A stretch of DNA of 64,000 bases, from assembly GCF_000717715.1 (NCBI RefSeq), contig NZ_JOAI01000034.1, forward strand, positions 1 to 64,000, given 5' to 3'. The position numbers and the translations under genes are program-made. The notes beneath the pieces are model-generated. The model worked only from the letters and a program-made list of their open reading frames with translations, did no database searches and was not told the DNA's origin. Of the stretch, positions 33,086-41,170 are shown piece by piece. Each line of letters opens with the position of its first letter. Position 1 is the first letter of the stretch. Source of the DNA: Streptomyces sp. NRRL B-24484. GTDB lineage: Bacteria; Actinomycetota; Actinomycetes; Streptomycetales; Streptomycetaceae.

Positions 33086-34120
33086 ATGCCGATACGTTTC
33101 CCGCAGCCCCTGCACCCCGGCGACCGGATCGCCGTGACCTCCCCCTCCAGCGGCGTCCCCGACAACCTCCGCAAGCGCCTGGACGCGGCTGTCCGCACGG
33201 TCGAGGACCGCGGCTTCGAGGTCGTCCTCGGCCGCTGCATGGACGGGTCCGGGCACGTCAGCGCCCCGGCGGCGGAGCGCGCGGCCGAACTGACCGACAT
33301 GCTCACGGACCCGGCCGTACGGGCCGTGGTGCCGCCGTGGGGCGGCGAGACGGCGATCGACCTGCTGCCGCTGCTCGACTGGGACCGGATCCGCGCCGCC
33401 GAGCCGACCTGGCTGGTCGGCTTCTCCGACCTGTCGACCGTGATGACCCCGATCACCCTGCGGACCGGGCTCGCGACCCTGCACGGCAACAACCTGATGG
33501 ACACCCCGTACGACGTCCCCGAGGGCCTGCTCTCCTGGCTGGACATCGTCTCGCTGCCGGCGGGCGCCCGCTTCGCCCAGACCCCGCCCGACCGCCACCG
33601 GGTGAACGGCTGGGTCGACTACGCCGAGTTCCCGGAGGTCCGCGAGCTCGTCCTCGACGGCCGGGGCACCTGGACCCGGCTGGACGGCGACGGCGACGGC
33701 GACCTGGACGTCGAGGGCCGGCTCGTCGGCGGCTGCGTCGAGACCCTGTGCAACATCGCGGGGACGCCCTTCGGCGACGTCCCGGCCTTCGCCCGCGAGC
33801 ACGCCCCCGAGGGCCTGCTGGTGTACGTCGAGGCGTCCGGCGACGACGCCTACACGATCTGCCGCAACCTGCACGGGATGCGGCTCGCCGGGTTCTTCGA
33901 CGCGGCCGACGCCGTGCTGGTCGGCCGCACCTCGGCGCCGGACGGCCGGTCGCTGACCCAGCACCAGGCGGTGCTGGACGCCCTCGGGCCGCTCGGCGTG
34001 CCGATCCTCGCGGACGTCGAGTGCGGCCACGTCCCGCCGTACCTGCCGATCGTCAACGGCGCCCTCGGCCGGGTCGTCCACACCGCCGACCGCCGGGAGC
34101 TCGTCCAGACCCTGGCCTGA
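33086..34120 (+). CDS. S66 family LD-carboxypeptidase / MccF-like peptidase
   Basis: 344 residues. The N-terminal HPGDRIAVTSPSSGVPDNLR and the nucleophile elbow WLVGFSDLSTVMTPI (Ser in G-F-S-D) are S66 hallmarks. GRLVGGCVETLCNIAGTPFG provides the conserved Glu-adjacent strand, and ILADVECGHVPPYLPI the catalytic His. S66 enzymes include muropeptide LD-carboxypeptidases and the microcin C immunity peptidase MccF. The MccF-like sub-branch (large central insertion) is plausible here. An in-frame ATG 12 nt upstream is an alternative start. Confidence 0.85.
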   Translation: MPIRFPQPLHPGDRIAVTSPSSGVPDNLRKRLDAAVRTVEDRGFEVVLGRCMDGSGHVSAPAAERAAELTDMLTDPAVRAVVPPWGGETAIDLLPLLDWDRIRAAEPTWLVGFSDLSTVMTPITLRTGLATLHGNNLMDTPYDVPEGLLSWLDIVSLPAGARFAQTPPDRHRVNGWVDYAEFPEVRELVLDGRGTWTRLDGDGDGDLDVEGRLVGGCVETLCNIAGTPFGDVPAFAREHAPEGLLVYVEASGDDAYTICRNLHGMRLAGFFDAADAVLVGRTSAPDGRSLTQHQAVLDALGPLGVPILADVECGHVPPYLPIVNGALGRVVHTADRRELVQTLA

Positions 34121-34138
34121 CCGCCCGCCCCGCGGCCC

Positions 34139-35440
34139 TCACACCCGCACCGGCAGCGCGGTCGGGCAGCGGCTGCGCAGCGACCGCCGCCAGGTGAGGG
34201 CCGCGGGGTCGGCGTCGAGGGCCAGCCGCGGGAAGCGGCGCAGCAGCGCCCCGACGGCGATCTCGTTCTCGGCCCGGGCCAGCGCCGCGCCGGCGCAGAA
34301 GTGCGGCCCGCGGCCGAAGGCCAGGTGCGGCGGGCCCTGCCGCTGCGGGTCGAAGGCGTCCGGACCGGGGACGTGGGCGGGGTCGCGGTTGGCCGCGGCC
34401 CAGGACAGCCAGACGCGGTCGCCCGCGGCGATCCGGGTGCCCGCGACGGTGAGGTCCTCGGTGGGGAAGCGGCGGACGGCCAGCATGGCGGGCGGGTCCC
34501 ACCGCAGCACCTCCTCGGTCACGGCGGGGAGGCCCAGCCGGCCGGCGCGGACGGCCGCCAGCTGCTCCGGCCTGGTCAGCAGCGCCAGCACGGTGCCGCA
34601 GATCAGGCCGACCGTGTTGTGGTACCCGGCGAAGAGCAGCAGGAAGGCCATCGCGAGGAGCTCCCGCTCGGTCAGCGTCCCCTCGCCCGCCCGGCACTCC
34701 CCCGCCCTGCCGTCCCCCGGCTGCGACGGCTCGTGCACGGAGTCGATCAGCTCGGAGAGCAGGTCGTCGCCGGGCTCCGCCCGTTTGCGGGCGACGAGGT
34801 CGCCGAGGAAGCCGTGCATGGCCCGCATCGCCTCGCGCGAGCGGCCGGGGGCGCCTGGGTCGGGCGAGAGCAGGGTGTCCGTCCAGGCCCGGAAGTCGAC
34901 CCGGTGGCCGGCGGGGACGCCCAGCAGGTCGCAGATGACGGCGACGGACAGCGGGGCGGCCAGGTCGGCGACGACGTCCCCGCGGCCGCGGGCCTCGATC
35001 CCGTCGAGCAGGTCCTCCGCCGCCCGGCGGATCGGCTCGCGCAGCCGTTCGGTGCGGCGCGGGCCGAGGGCCCGGCCGACGAGGCCGCGCAGCCGGGCGT
35101 GGTCGGCGCCGTCCCGGTTGAGCAGGTGGGCGTCGAGTTCGGGCGGCAGGGAGTCGCCGGACGCGCCCCGGCTCCGGGCGTGCCGCTTGTCGAGGGCGAA
35201 CCGGGGGTCGGCGGCCGCCTCGCGGACCTCCTCGTACCCGGTGATCAGCCAGACCGGTGCGGCGTCGGGGGCGATCGCCCGGTGCACCGGCCCGCGGCGG
35301 TTCAGGGCCGCGCAGGCACCGTGGGGGTCGGTCAGGAAGTCCCCGTCCAGCGGGACGGGTGCGTCGGCGGGCGGCGGCACCGCGGTCTCCTCGGTCTCGG
35401 CACGGCACACCGCCGACGGGGCGACGTGCGACGGCAGCAT
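34139..35440 (-). CDS. cytochrome P450
   Basis: 433 residues. It has the P450 landmarks: I-helix LLLFAGYHNTVGLI (about 272), ExxR in TEEVLRWDPPAM (about 308), the PERF-like DAFDPQR and the heme loop AFGRGPHFCAGAALARAE with the axial Cys near 381. The I-helix acid-alcohol pair (normally E/D-T) reads H-N, so proton delivery may be unusual. It is a soluble bacterial class I enzyme needing ferredoxin; no ferredoxin gene is adjacent. It is convergent with the peptidase gene at 18 bp. Substrate unknown. Confidence 0.9.
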   Translation of the reverse strand: MLPSHVAPSAVCRAETEETAVPPPADAPVPLDGDFLTDPHGACAALNRRGPVHRAIAPDAAPVWLITGYEEVREAAADPRFALDKRHARSRGASGDSLPPELDAHLLNRDGADHARLRGLVGRALGPRRTERLREPIRRAAEDLLDGIEARGRGDVVADLAAPLSVAVICDLLGVPAGHRVDFRAWTDTLLSPDPGAPGRSREAMRAMHGFLGDLVARKRAEPGDDLLSELIDSVHEPSQPGDGRAGECRAGEGTLTERELLAMAFLLLFAGYHNTVGLICGTVLALLTRPEQLAAVRAGRLGLPAVTEEVLRWDPPAMLAVRRFPTEDLTVAGTRIAAGDRVWLSWAAANRDPAHVPGPDAFDPQRQGPPHLAFGRGPHFCAGAALARAENEIAVGALLRRFPRLALDADPAALTWRRSLRSRCPTALPVRV

Positions 35441-35505
35441 GATCGCAGAGCTGGCAGCGGGCCGGGCCCGGTCGGCGGATTTCCGCCTGCGGGCCCGGAT
35501 CGGGC

Positions 35506-36462
35506 ATGCTCGCCGCCATGGACCTCCCCGTCGCCGTCCCCGCGCAGCGCAACCCGGTCGGCGCCCACGTGCCGGTGGCGGGGCGCGGGCTGGTCGGCAC
35601 GGGGCTGGCGTACGCGGCCCGGGTCGGCGCCGAGGCCGTGCAGGTGTTCGTGGCCAACCCGCGCGGCTGGGCCACCCCGCCCGGCAATCCACGGCACGAC
35701 GAGGCCTTCCGCACCGCCTGCGCGGAGCTCGGCGTCCCGGCGTACGTGCACGCCCCCTACCTGATCAACTTCGGCTCGGAGTCGGCCGTCACCCGGGAGC
35801 GCTCGGCCGAGTCGCTGCGGCACTCGCTGCACCGCGCGCACGCGATCGGCGCGCTGGGCGTGGTGGTGCACACCGGTTCGGCGCTCTGCGGTCCGCGGGC
35901 CGCGGCGCTGGCGCACGTCCGCTCGTCCGTGCTGCCGCTGCTCGACGAACTCGACGGCCTCGGCGCGGGCGCCCCGCAGCTGCTGCTGGAGCCCACCGCC
36001 GGACAGGGCAGCTCGCTGTGCGGGCGGATGTCCGACCTCGCGGACTACGCCGACGCGCTGGACGGCCACCCGCTGCTCGGCGTCTGCCTGGACACCTGCC
36101 ACGCCTTCGCCGCCGGGCACGACCTGGCCGCCCCGGGCGGGACGGCCGCCATGCTGGCCGAGCTGACCGACGCGGTGGGGCCGGGCCGGCTGAAGCTCGT
36201 CCACGCCAACGACTCCGAGGACGTGCTCGGCGCCCGCAAGGACCGGCACGCCAACATCGGGGCCGGCCACATCGGGGCGGCCGCCTTCGGCGAGCTGCTC
36301 GCGCACCCGGACACCGCCGGGGTCCCGCTGATCATCGAGACCCCGGACGGCCGGCACGACCCCGACCGGGTCGAGGGCGCCCGGCACGGCCAGGACATCC
36401 GCCGGCTCAAGGAGCTGCGCACGGCCGCGGGCGCACCGGCCCTCACGGGCGCACCGGCATGA
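35506..36462 (+). CDS. nfo: endonuclease IV (AP endonuclease, Nfo type)
   Basis: 318 residues (314 if ATG 35518 is used). A TIM-barrel AP endonuclease with the tri-zinc ligand motifs: VPAYVHAPYLINF, GVVVHTGS, LLLEPTAGQGSSL, GVCLDTCHAFAAGHD, LKLVHANDS, KDRHANIGAGHIG and PLIIETPDG. It cleaves DNA 5' of abasic sites in base excision repair. Its stop overlaps the start of the VTT membrane-protein gene (ATGA), so the two are cotranslated although they seem functionally unrelated. Confidence 0.93.
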   Translation: MLAAMDLPVAVPAQRNPVGAHVPVAGRGLVGTGLAYAARVGAEAVQVFVANPRGWATPPGNPRHDEAFRTACAELGVPAYVHAPYLINFGSESAVTRERSAESLRHSLHRAHAIGALGVVVHTGSALCGPRAAALAHVRSSVLPLLDELDGLGAGAPQLLLEPTAGQGSSLCGRMSDLADYADALDGHPLLGVCLDTCHAFAAGHDLAAPGGTAAMLAELTDAVGPGRLKLVHANDSEDVLGARKDRHANIGAGHIGAAAFGELLAHPDTAGVPLIIETPDGRHDPDRVEGARHGQDIRRLKELRTAAGAPALTGAPA

Positions 36463-37205
36463 GCGACTCGGGGCGGGCAGCCGCTCAGGACGAGCGGCGC
36501 GACGAGCAGGACGAGCGGCGCGACGAGCGGGACGGGCAGCGGGACGGACAGGACCGCCGGCGTTCCCGGGCGGACCGGCTGCGGCCGGTGCGGCCGGTGC
36601 TGCTGGTGCTGCTGCTCGCGGCGGCGGCCGCCTCGCTGCTGCTGTGGAGCCCGGTCGACGCACTGGGCGGCGGGCACGGGCCGTGGCGGCTGCCGATCGC
36701 GCTGGCGGTGTACACCCTGGGCACGCTGGCCTTCGTCCCGAAACCCGCGCTCAACGCGGCCGCGGGGCTGCTGCTCGGCACGGCGGTGGGCCTGCCGCTC
36801 GCCGTCGCCGGGACGACCCTGGGCGCGGCCGCGGCGTTCTGGCTCGGCCGCACCCTCGGCCGGGACGCGCTCCGCCCGCTGCTGCGCGCCCGCGCGGCCG
36901 TCGCGGTCGACCGCCGGCTGACCGAGCAGGGGTTCCGCAGCGTGCTGCTGCTGCGGCTGGTCCCGGGCGTGCCGTTCCAGCCCGCCAACTACGCCTGTGC
37001 GCTCTCCGGTGTGCGCACCGCGCCCTACCTCGTCGCGACGGCCCTCGGTGTGCTTCCGGGCACGGCGGCCTCGGTGGTGGCGGGAGCGAACGCCTCCTCG
37101 CCGACCTCGCCGGCCTTCCTGCTGTCCACCGGGGCGGTCGTGCTGATGACCGCGGTCAGCGGTGTCTCGCTGCTCCGCGCCCGCCGCGCGGCCACCGCGG
37201 GCTGA
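36459..37205 (+). CDS. TVP38/TMEM64 (VTT/DedA superfamily) membrane protein
   Basis: 248 residues. The N-terminal 40 residues are a hydrophilic charged repeat (QDERRDEQDERRDERDGQ), encoded by near-identical 12-bp DNA units at about 36487-36550. A membrane domain follows with the VTT pattern: TLAFVPKPALNAAAGLLLG, GAAAAFWLGRTLGRD and RLVPGVPFQPANYACALSG (conserved F/V-P-G-x-P-x-N hairpin). VTT proteins are lipid scramblase/flippase relatives. It is translationally coupled to the endonuclease IV gene. Confidence 0.87.
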   Translation: MSDSGRAAAQDERRDEQDERRDERDGQRDGQDRRRSRADRLRPVRPVLLVLLLAAAAASLLLWSPVDALGGGHGPWRLPIALAVYTLGTLAFVPKPALNAAAGLLLGTAVGLPLAVAGTTLGAAAAFWLGRTLGRDALRPLLRARAAVAVDRRLTEQGFRSVLLLRLVPGVPFQPANYACALSGVRTAPYLVATALGVLPGTAASVVAGANASSPTSPAFLLSTGAVVLMTAVSGVSLLRARRAATAG

Positions 37206-37340
37206 TCCGCCGGCGGGTCGGCCCCGCAGGGGGCGGGCTTCCGGCCGGACACGCCGGGGAGCCGCCGGGAGGGGGCACCGGCGCGGACACGACCGATAAT
37301 CGGTGGCAGCCGTTCCCGACGCTGCCTCAGGATGTCCGGC

Positions 37341-37850
37341 ATGACGACCGAACGCATCGAACCGCCCTTCGCCGCCGACGAGACCGCCATGCTCACCGCC
37401 TGGCTGGACTACCACCGCGCCACCCTGCTGCTGAAGACCGAGGGCCTCGACCAGGACCGGCTCCGCGAGCGTTCGGTGGCACCGTCCTCGCTCAGCCTGC
37501 TCGGCCTCGTCCGGCACATGGCCGAGGTGGAGCGGTACTGGTTCCTCACGATCCTCCAGGGCCAGGAGTTCGAGGAGGGCATCTTCTGGACCGAGGAGGA
37601 CGAGGACGGCGACTTCAACCAGGTCGACACCGCCGACGTGGACGCCGACTTCGCGACCTACCGCACCCAGGTCGAGCTGGCCCGGGCGGCCGCCGCCGGG
37701 CTGCCGCCGGAGACGGTCGGCAAGCTGCGGCGCCGCGGCGAGGAGGTCACGCTGCGCTGGATCCTCGTCCACATGATCGAGGAGTACGCGCGGCACAACG
37801 GACACGCCGATCTGATCCGCGAGCGGATCGACGGTGCCACCGGGGAGTGA
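37341..37850 (+). CDS. DinB family protein (DUF664)
   Basis: 169 residues. It is a four-helix DinB fold with metal-site His residues in SLLGLVRHMAEVERYWFLT and ILVHMIEEYARHNGHADLIR, the two classic DinB/mycothiol-transferase segments. DUF664 members in actinomycetes are often thiol-dependent S-transferases or of unknown role. ATG 37341 has a weak AGG upstream; an ATG 9 nt earlier is also in frame. Confidence 0.88.
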   Translation: MTTERIEPPFAADETAMLTAWLDYHRATLLLKTEGLDQDRLRERSVAPSSLSLLGLVRHMAEVERYWFLTILQGQEFEEGIFWTEEDEDGDFNQVDTADVDADFATYRTQVELARAAAAGLPPETVGKLRRRGEEVTLRWILVHMIEEYARHNGHADLIRERIDGATGE

Positions 37851-37876
37851 GCCGGGGCTGACGCCGTTACAGCTTC

Positions 37877-37893
37877 GTTGACGGATCGTCAAC
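37877..37893. promoter_or_regulatory. palindrome in the region upstream of the SepF-like gene
   Basis: GTTGACG-GAT-CGTCAAC, 7-bp perfect arms, 27 bp after the DinB stop and about 240 bp before the SepF-like start. The 279-bp gap also has a GTGTC-A5-GACAC dyad near 38075-38089. The palindrome could be an operator for the division gene or a terminator for dinB. Confidence 0.4.
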
Positions 37894-38129
37894 TTCCCGA
37901 CGCTGCACCCCCATATGGTCTACACGCGGAACCGTCCGGCGACCTGCGGCGTCGCACCCGGTGTCGGGATCTCCCGGCGATCGGGCGCGCCACGACCCGG
38001 ACGGCGGTCACGTGCGGGCACCGAACCGGTGATCAGTGCGATACTCGGACAGTTCCAACAAGTGGATGACGTGTCAAAAAGACACGCCCACGGGGGGCGC
38101 GTACGGGTCGGGAGAGGGAGGCGCGGCAA

Positions 38130-38525
38130 ATGGGAGCACTTCGCGACGAGCACCACAACGGGTGGCTGATGCCCTCCGGCAACTACCCCGCTGCGGTGTA
38201 CGACGACGCGTGGGACGCCGAGGACACCCTGCCGTCCGTGCCGGCGCCCGCGGCGAAGATCGTGTCGCTGAAGCCGACCGGCTTCGAGGCGGCCCGCACC
38301 GTCGGTGAGCACCTGCGCACCGGCACGCCGGTCGTGATGGACCTCAGCGAGATGGAGGACCCCGAGGCCAAGCGCATGATCGACTTCGCCTCCGGCCTGG
38401 TCTTCGGCACCCGCGGCGGCATCGAGCGGATCGCCCGCCGGGTCTTCCTGCTCACCCCGCCGGACGTCGAGGTGACGGTGATCGACCGGCCGATCGACAA
38501 CAGCGGCTTCTACAACCAGAGCTGA
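38130..38525 (+). CDS. SepF-like cell division protein (stand-alone paralogue)
   Basis: 131 residues. The conserved SepF core is complete: KIVSLKPTGFEAARTVGEHL, TPVVMDLSEMEDPEAKRMID, FASGLVFGTRGGIERIARRV and FLLTPPDVEV. SepF binds FtsZ and the membrane and helps Z-ring assembly. The N-terminal linker is short and the protein smaller than the main SepF encoded beside ftsZ, and no division cluster surrounds it. It therefore matches the extra SepF-like proteins (SflA/SflB type) of streptomycetes. ATG 38130 has GGGAGAGGGAGG upstream. Confidence 0.85.
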   Translation: MGALRDEHHNGWLMPSGNYPAAVYDDAWDAEDTLPSVPAPAAKIVSLKPTGFEAARTVGEHLRTGTPVVMDLSEMEDPEAKRMIDFASGLVFGTRGGIERIARRVFLLTPPDVEVTVIDRPIDNSGFYNQS

Positions 38526-38539
38526 TCCACCCCTCCCCG

Positions 38540-38572
38540 ACCGGGGGCGGCACCCGCCGTCCCCGGTTTTCT
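38540..38572 (+). terminator. rho-independent terminator after the SepF-like gene
   Basis: The stem ACCGGGGGCGG / CCGTCCCCGGT, 11 bp with one G-T pair and a 6-nt loop, is followed by a TTTTCT run. Confidence 0.8.
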
Positions 38573-38634
38573 GTTGCCCGGAACCGGACGCGCCGCGCCA
38601 CGAATCCGTCGCGTCCGCGATTCCCTGCTCCCGT

Positions 38635-38666
38635 TTGAGACATTCATGTCTCACATGCTCTACACT
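38635..38666 (+). promoter_or_regulatory. tetR promoter with embedded operator palindrome
   Basis: TGAGACAT-TC-ATGTCTCA (38636-38653) is an 8-bp perfect dyad lying between a TTGAGA -35-like box and a TACACT -10 (38661-38666). The -10 ends 6 nt before ATG 38673, so the transcript is probably leaderless. This geometry suits autorepression by the TetR protein. Confidence 0.65.
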
Positions 38667-38672
38667 CGGCTC

Positions 38673-39227
38673 ATGGCCACCGATCGCGACTCCGTCCTCG
38701 AGGCAGCCGTGGGCGTGCTCTCCCGCCGCCCCACCGCCCACCTCGACGAGATCGCGCGCGCCGCCGGGATCAGCCGCGCCACGCTGCACCGGATCTTCCC
38801 GGGCCGCGAGGCGCTGATCCGCGAGGTCGGCATGCTCAGCCTGCGGAAGTTCGCGGACGCCTGCGACACCGCGGGGATCGAGGACGGCCCGGCGGACGCC
38901 GCCCTGCGCCGGCTGGTCGACGCGGTCGTCCCCGACGCCGCGCTCTGCGCCTTCCTCGCCGGCGAGAACCAGCTCTACGACGACCCCGAGATCAACGACC
39001 TGTGGGAGGCCCAGGACGCCCGCGTCCGCGCGCTCTTCCTCCGCGGCCAGCAGCAGGGCGTCTTCCGGATCGAACTCGCGGCCGGGTGGCTCAGCGAAGC
39101 CTTCTTCGACCTCGTCGCCGGCGTCGGCTGGGCCGTCCAGGACGGACGGCTCGCCCCCCGCGACGGCGCCTTCTCGCTCACCGAGCTCTTCCTCGGCGGA
39201 GCCCTCAGGAGACCGGAACCCTCCTGA
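38673..39227 (+). CDS. TetR/AcrR family regulator of the adjacent efflux gene
   Basis: 184 residues. The helix-turn-helix (HLDEIARAAGISRATLHRIF, then GREALIREVG) is at residues 22-55, with an all-helical ligand domain after it. It very likely represses itself and the EmrB-type MFS gene 75 bp downstream on the same strand. ATG 38673 was chosen because the -10 box sits 6 nt upstream; ATG 38646 lies inside the operator. Confidence 0.88.
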   Translation: MATDRDSVLEAAVGVLSRRPTAHLDEIARAAGISRATLHRIFPGREALIREVGMLSLRKFADACDTAGIEDGPADAALRRLVDAVVPDAALCAFLAGENQLYDDPEINDLWEAQDARVRALFLRGQQQGVFRIELAAGWLSEAFFDLVAGVGWAVQDGRLAPRDGAFSLTELFLGGALRRPEPS

Positions 39228-39262
39228 CACCCTCCCCGCGGCCATCCGCGGGAGGCACCCCC

Positions 39263-39284
39263 ACCCCCGGCCGGAGCCGGGGGT
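39263..39284 (+). promoter_or_regulatory. hairpin between tetR and the MFS gene
   Basis: ACCCCCGGC and GCCGGGGGT form a perfect 9-bp stem with a 4-nt loop, 18 nt before the MFS start. It may attenuate or stabilise the downstream message. Confidence 0.45.
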
Positions 39285-39302
39285 ATCCGAAAAGGAACCT
39301 TC

Positions 39303-40883
39303 ATGACCGGCACCAGCGTCCAGGACCGCGCGCAGCACCGCTGGGCCGGCCTGGGCGTCCTCGTCCTGGCCGTCACCCTGGTCGCCCTCGACGCGACCGT
39401 GCTCTCCCTCGCCATCCCCTCCATCAGCGAGACGCTCCGCCCCAGCGGCACCCAGCTGCTGTGGATCGGCGACGCGTACTCCTTCGTCCTCGCCGGACTG
39501 CTCGTCAGCATGGGCGCGCTCAGCGACCGGATCGGCCGCAAGCGGCTGCTGCTGCTCGGTTCCACCGCCTTCGGCACGGCCTCGCTGCTCGCCGCCTACG
39601 CGCCGAGCCCCGGCTGGCTGATCACCGCCCGCGCGCTGCTCGGCGTGGCCGGCGCCACCATCATGCCGTCCACCCTGTCGCTGATCCGCGCGCTGTTCCC
39701 GGACGCCCGGGAACGCGCCACCGCCATCGGCATCTGGGGCGCGGGCGCCACCGCCGGCGCCGCGCTCGGCCCGCTGGTCGGCGGCGTGCTGCTGGAGCAC
39801 TTCTGGTGGGGCTCGGTCTTCCTGCTCAACCTGCCGGTGCTGGTCCTGCTGCTGGTGCTCGGCGCCTGGCTGCTGCCGGAGTCCCGCGACCCGCGGCCCG
39901 GCCGCTGGGACGTCGCCTCCGTCGCCCTGTCGATGGCCGGTGTGATCGGCGTCGTCTACGCGGTCAAGGAGGCCGCGGCGCACGGCCCGTTCGACCACTG
40001 GACGGTGCCCGCCGCGTTCGTCCTCGGGGCCACCGCACTGGTCCTCTTCGTCCGCCGCCAGCTGCGGCTGGAGACGCCGCTGCTGGACGTCCGGCTGTTC
40101 GCCGACCGGCGGTTCACCGCGGCCGTGGTCGCCACCCTGACCTCGCTGATCGGGCTCTCCGGCGTGATCTTCTTCATGTCGCAGTACCTGCAGCTGGTCC
40201 GCGGGCTGTCCCCGCTGTCGGCCGGCATCGCCGAGCTGCCGGCCTTCGCCGGCGCCGTGGTCGGCGGCCTGCTGACCGCCCGCGCGGCCCGCCGCTTCGG
40301 CACCCGTGCCACGCTGACCGCCGGTCTGCTCGCCATGGGCGCGGGCATCGCCGTCCTCGGCCTGATGCACCGCGACAGCACCTACCTGCTGCTCGGCGCG
40401 TCCTTCCTGGCCGTCGGCACCGCCGAGGGCGTCGTCTACACCCTCTCCTCCGACCTGGTGCTCGGCGCCGCCCCGGCGGAGAAGTCCGGCGCGGCCTCGG
40501 CCGTCTCGGAGACCGCGTACGAGCTGGGCACCGCGCTCGGCATCGCCCTGGTCGGCTCGGTGGTCACCGCCATCTACGCCGGCGCGGTGACCGTCCCGGC
40601 CGGGGTGGGCGCGGCCGCGGGCGACCAGGCCCGCGAGTCGATCGGCGGCGCGGTCGAGACCGCCGCCACCCTGCCCGGCCCGCTCGGCGCCCGACTGCTC
40701 GACGACGCCCAGCTCGCCTTCGTCCACGGCGTCAACGTGGCGGCCTGGCTCGCCGGCGCCCTGCTGCTGGCCGCCGCGGCCACCGGCTGGTGGCTGCTCC
40801 GTACCCGCCACGACCGGACGGCCGGCGAGCCCGGAGCCACCGCCGCACACCCCGAGACACGGGCAGCGCAGAAGGTCGGCTGA
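39303..40883 (+). CDS. MFS drug efflux transporter (DHA2 / EmrB-QacA type, 14 TMS)
   Basis: 526 residues. It has the DHA2 motifs: LDATVLSLAIPSISETL (motif D1), GALSDRIGRKRLLLLG (motif A), ITARALLGVAGATIMPSTLS (motif B) and GAGATAGAALGPLVGGVLLE (motif C, antiporter). About 14 membrane helices are predicted. It exports drugs or an endogenous metabolite by proton antiport. ATG 39303 has AAAGGAA upstream. The gene follows its TetR regulator, forming a typical self-regulated resistance unit. Confidence 0.92.
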   Translation: MTGTSVQDRAQHRWAGLGVLVLAVTLVALDATVLSLAIPSISETLRPSGTQLLWIGDAYSFVLAGLLVSMGALSDRIGRKRLLLLGSTAFGTASLLAAYAPSPGWLITARALLGVAGATIMPSTLSLIRALFPDARERATAIGIWGAGATAGAALGPLVGGVLLEHFWWGSVFLLNLPVLVLLLVLGAWLLPESRDPRPGRWDVASVALSMAGVIGVVYAVKEAAAHGPFDHWTVPAAFVLGATALVLFVRRQLRLETPLLDVRLFADRRFTAAVVATLTSLIGLSGVIFFMSQYLQLVRGLSPLSAGIAELPAFAGAVVGGLLTARAARRFGTRATLTAGLLAMGAGIAVLGLMHRDSTYLLLGASFLAVGTAEGVVYTLSSDLVLGAAPAEKSGAASAVSETAYELGTALGIALVGSVVTAIYAGAVTVPAGVGAAAGDQARESIGGAVETAATLPGPLGARLLDDAQLAFVHGVNVAAWLAGALLLAAAATGWWLLRTRHDRTAGEPGATAAHPETRAAQKVG

Positions 40884-40959
40884 CCACCCCGCCCCGCCGA
40901 GCCCGGTCCACCGCTCGCGGGGCGGCGGCCCGACCGGACACGGACCACCGCAACCTTGG

Positions 40960-41012
40960 GCACGAGCGGCCGAACCCCCGGTCGTGCGGGCCGGTCGGCC
41001 GACCGCTCGTGC
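40960..41012. terminator. long-loop inverted repeat between convergent genes
   Basis: GCACGAGCGG and CCGCTCGTGC are perfect 10-bp arms 33 nt apart, and inner GGCCG/CGGCC pairs extend the fold. It lies in the 287-bp gap between the convergent efflux and TPR-like genes, where I see nothing else. Confidence 0.5.
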
Positions 41013-41170
41013 GGCGCGGCCCCACCGAGTCCGGCTTGCCACCGGGCCCGGCAGGCCAAGCCCTCTGACCGCCGATCCCGGCAACAGTCCCGACAGCCCG
41101 CCGGCTCTCCGACGGGTGCCCGACACGTTCGACTGCCTGTACCGCCGAACCGGCCCCGGCCCCGCCGGTG

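Noticed and set aside
29014..34197. 1700-codon plus-strand open frame
   Set aside because: It crosses several genes on both strands and contains no recognisable domain; it is a frame artefact of high GC.
38130..38525. The primary sepF of the division cluster
   Set aside because: The protein is short and no ftsZ, ylmE or ylmG homologue is adjacent, so it is called a SepF-like paralogue.
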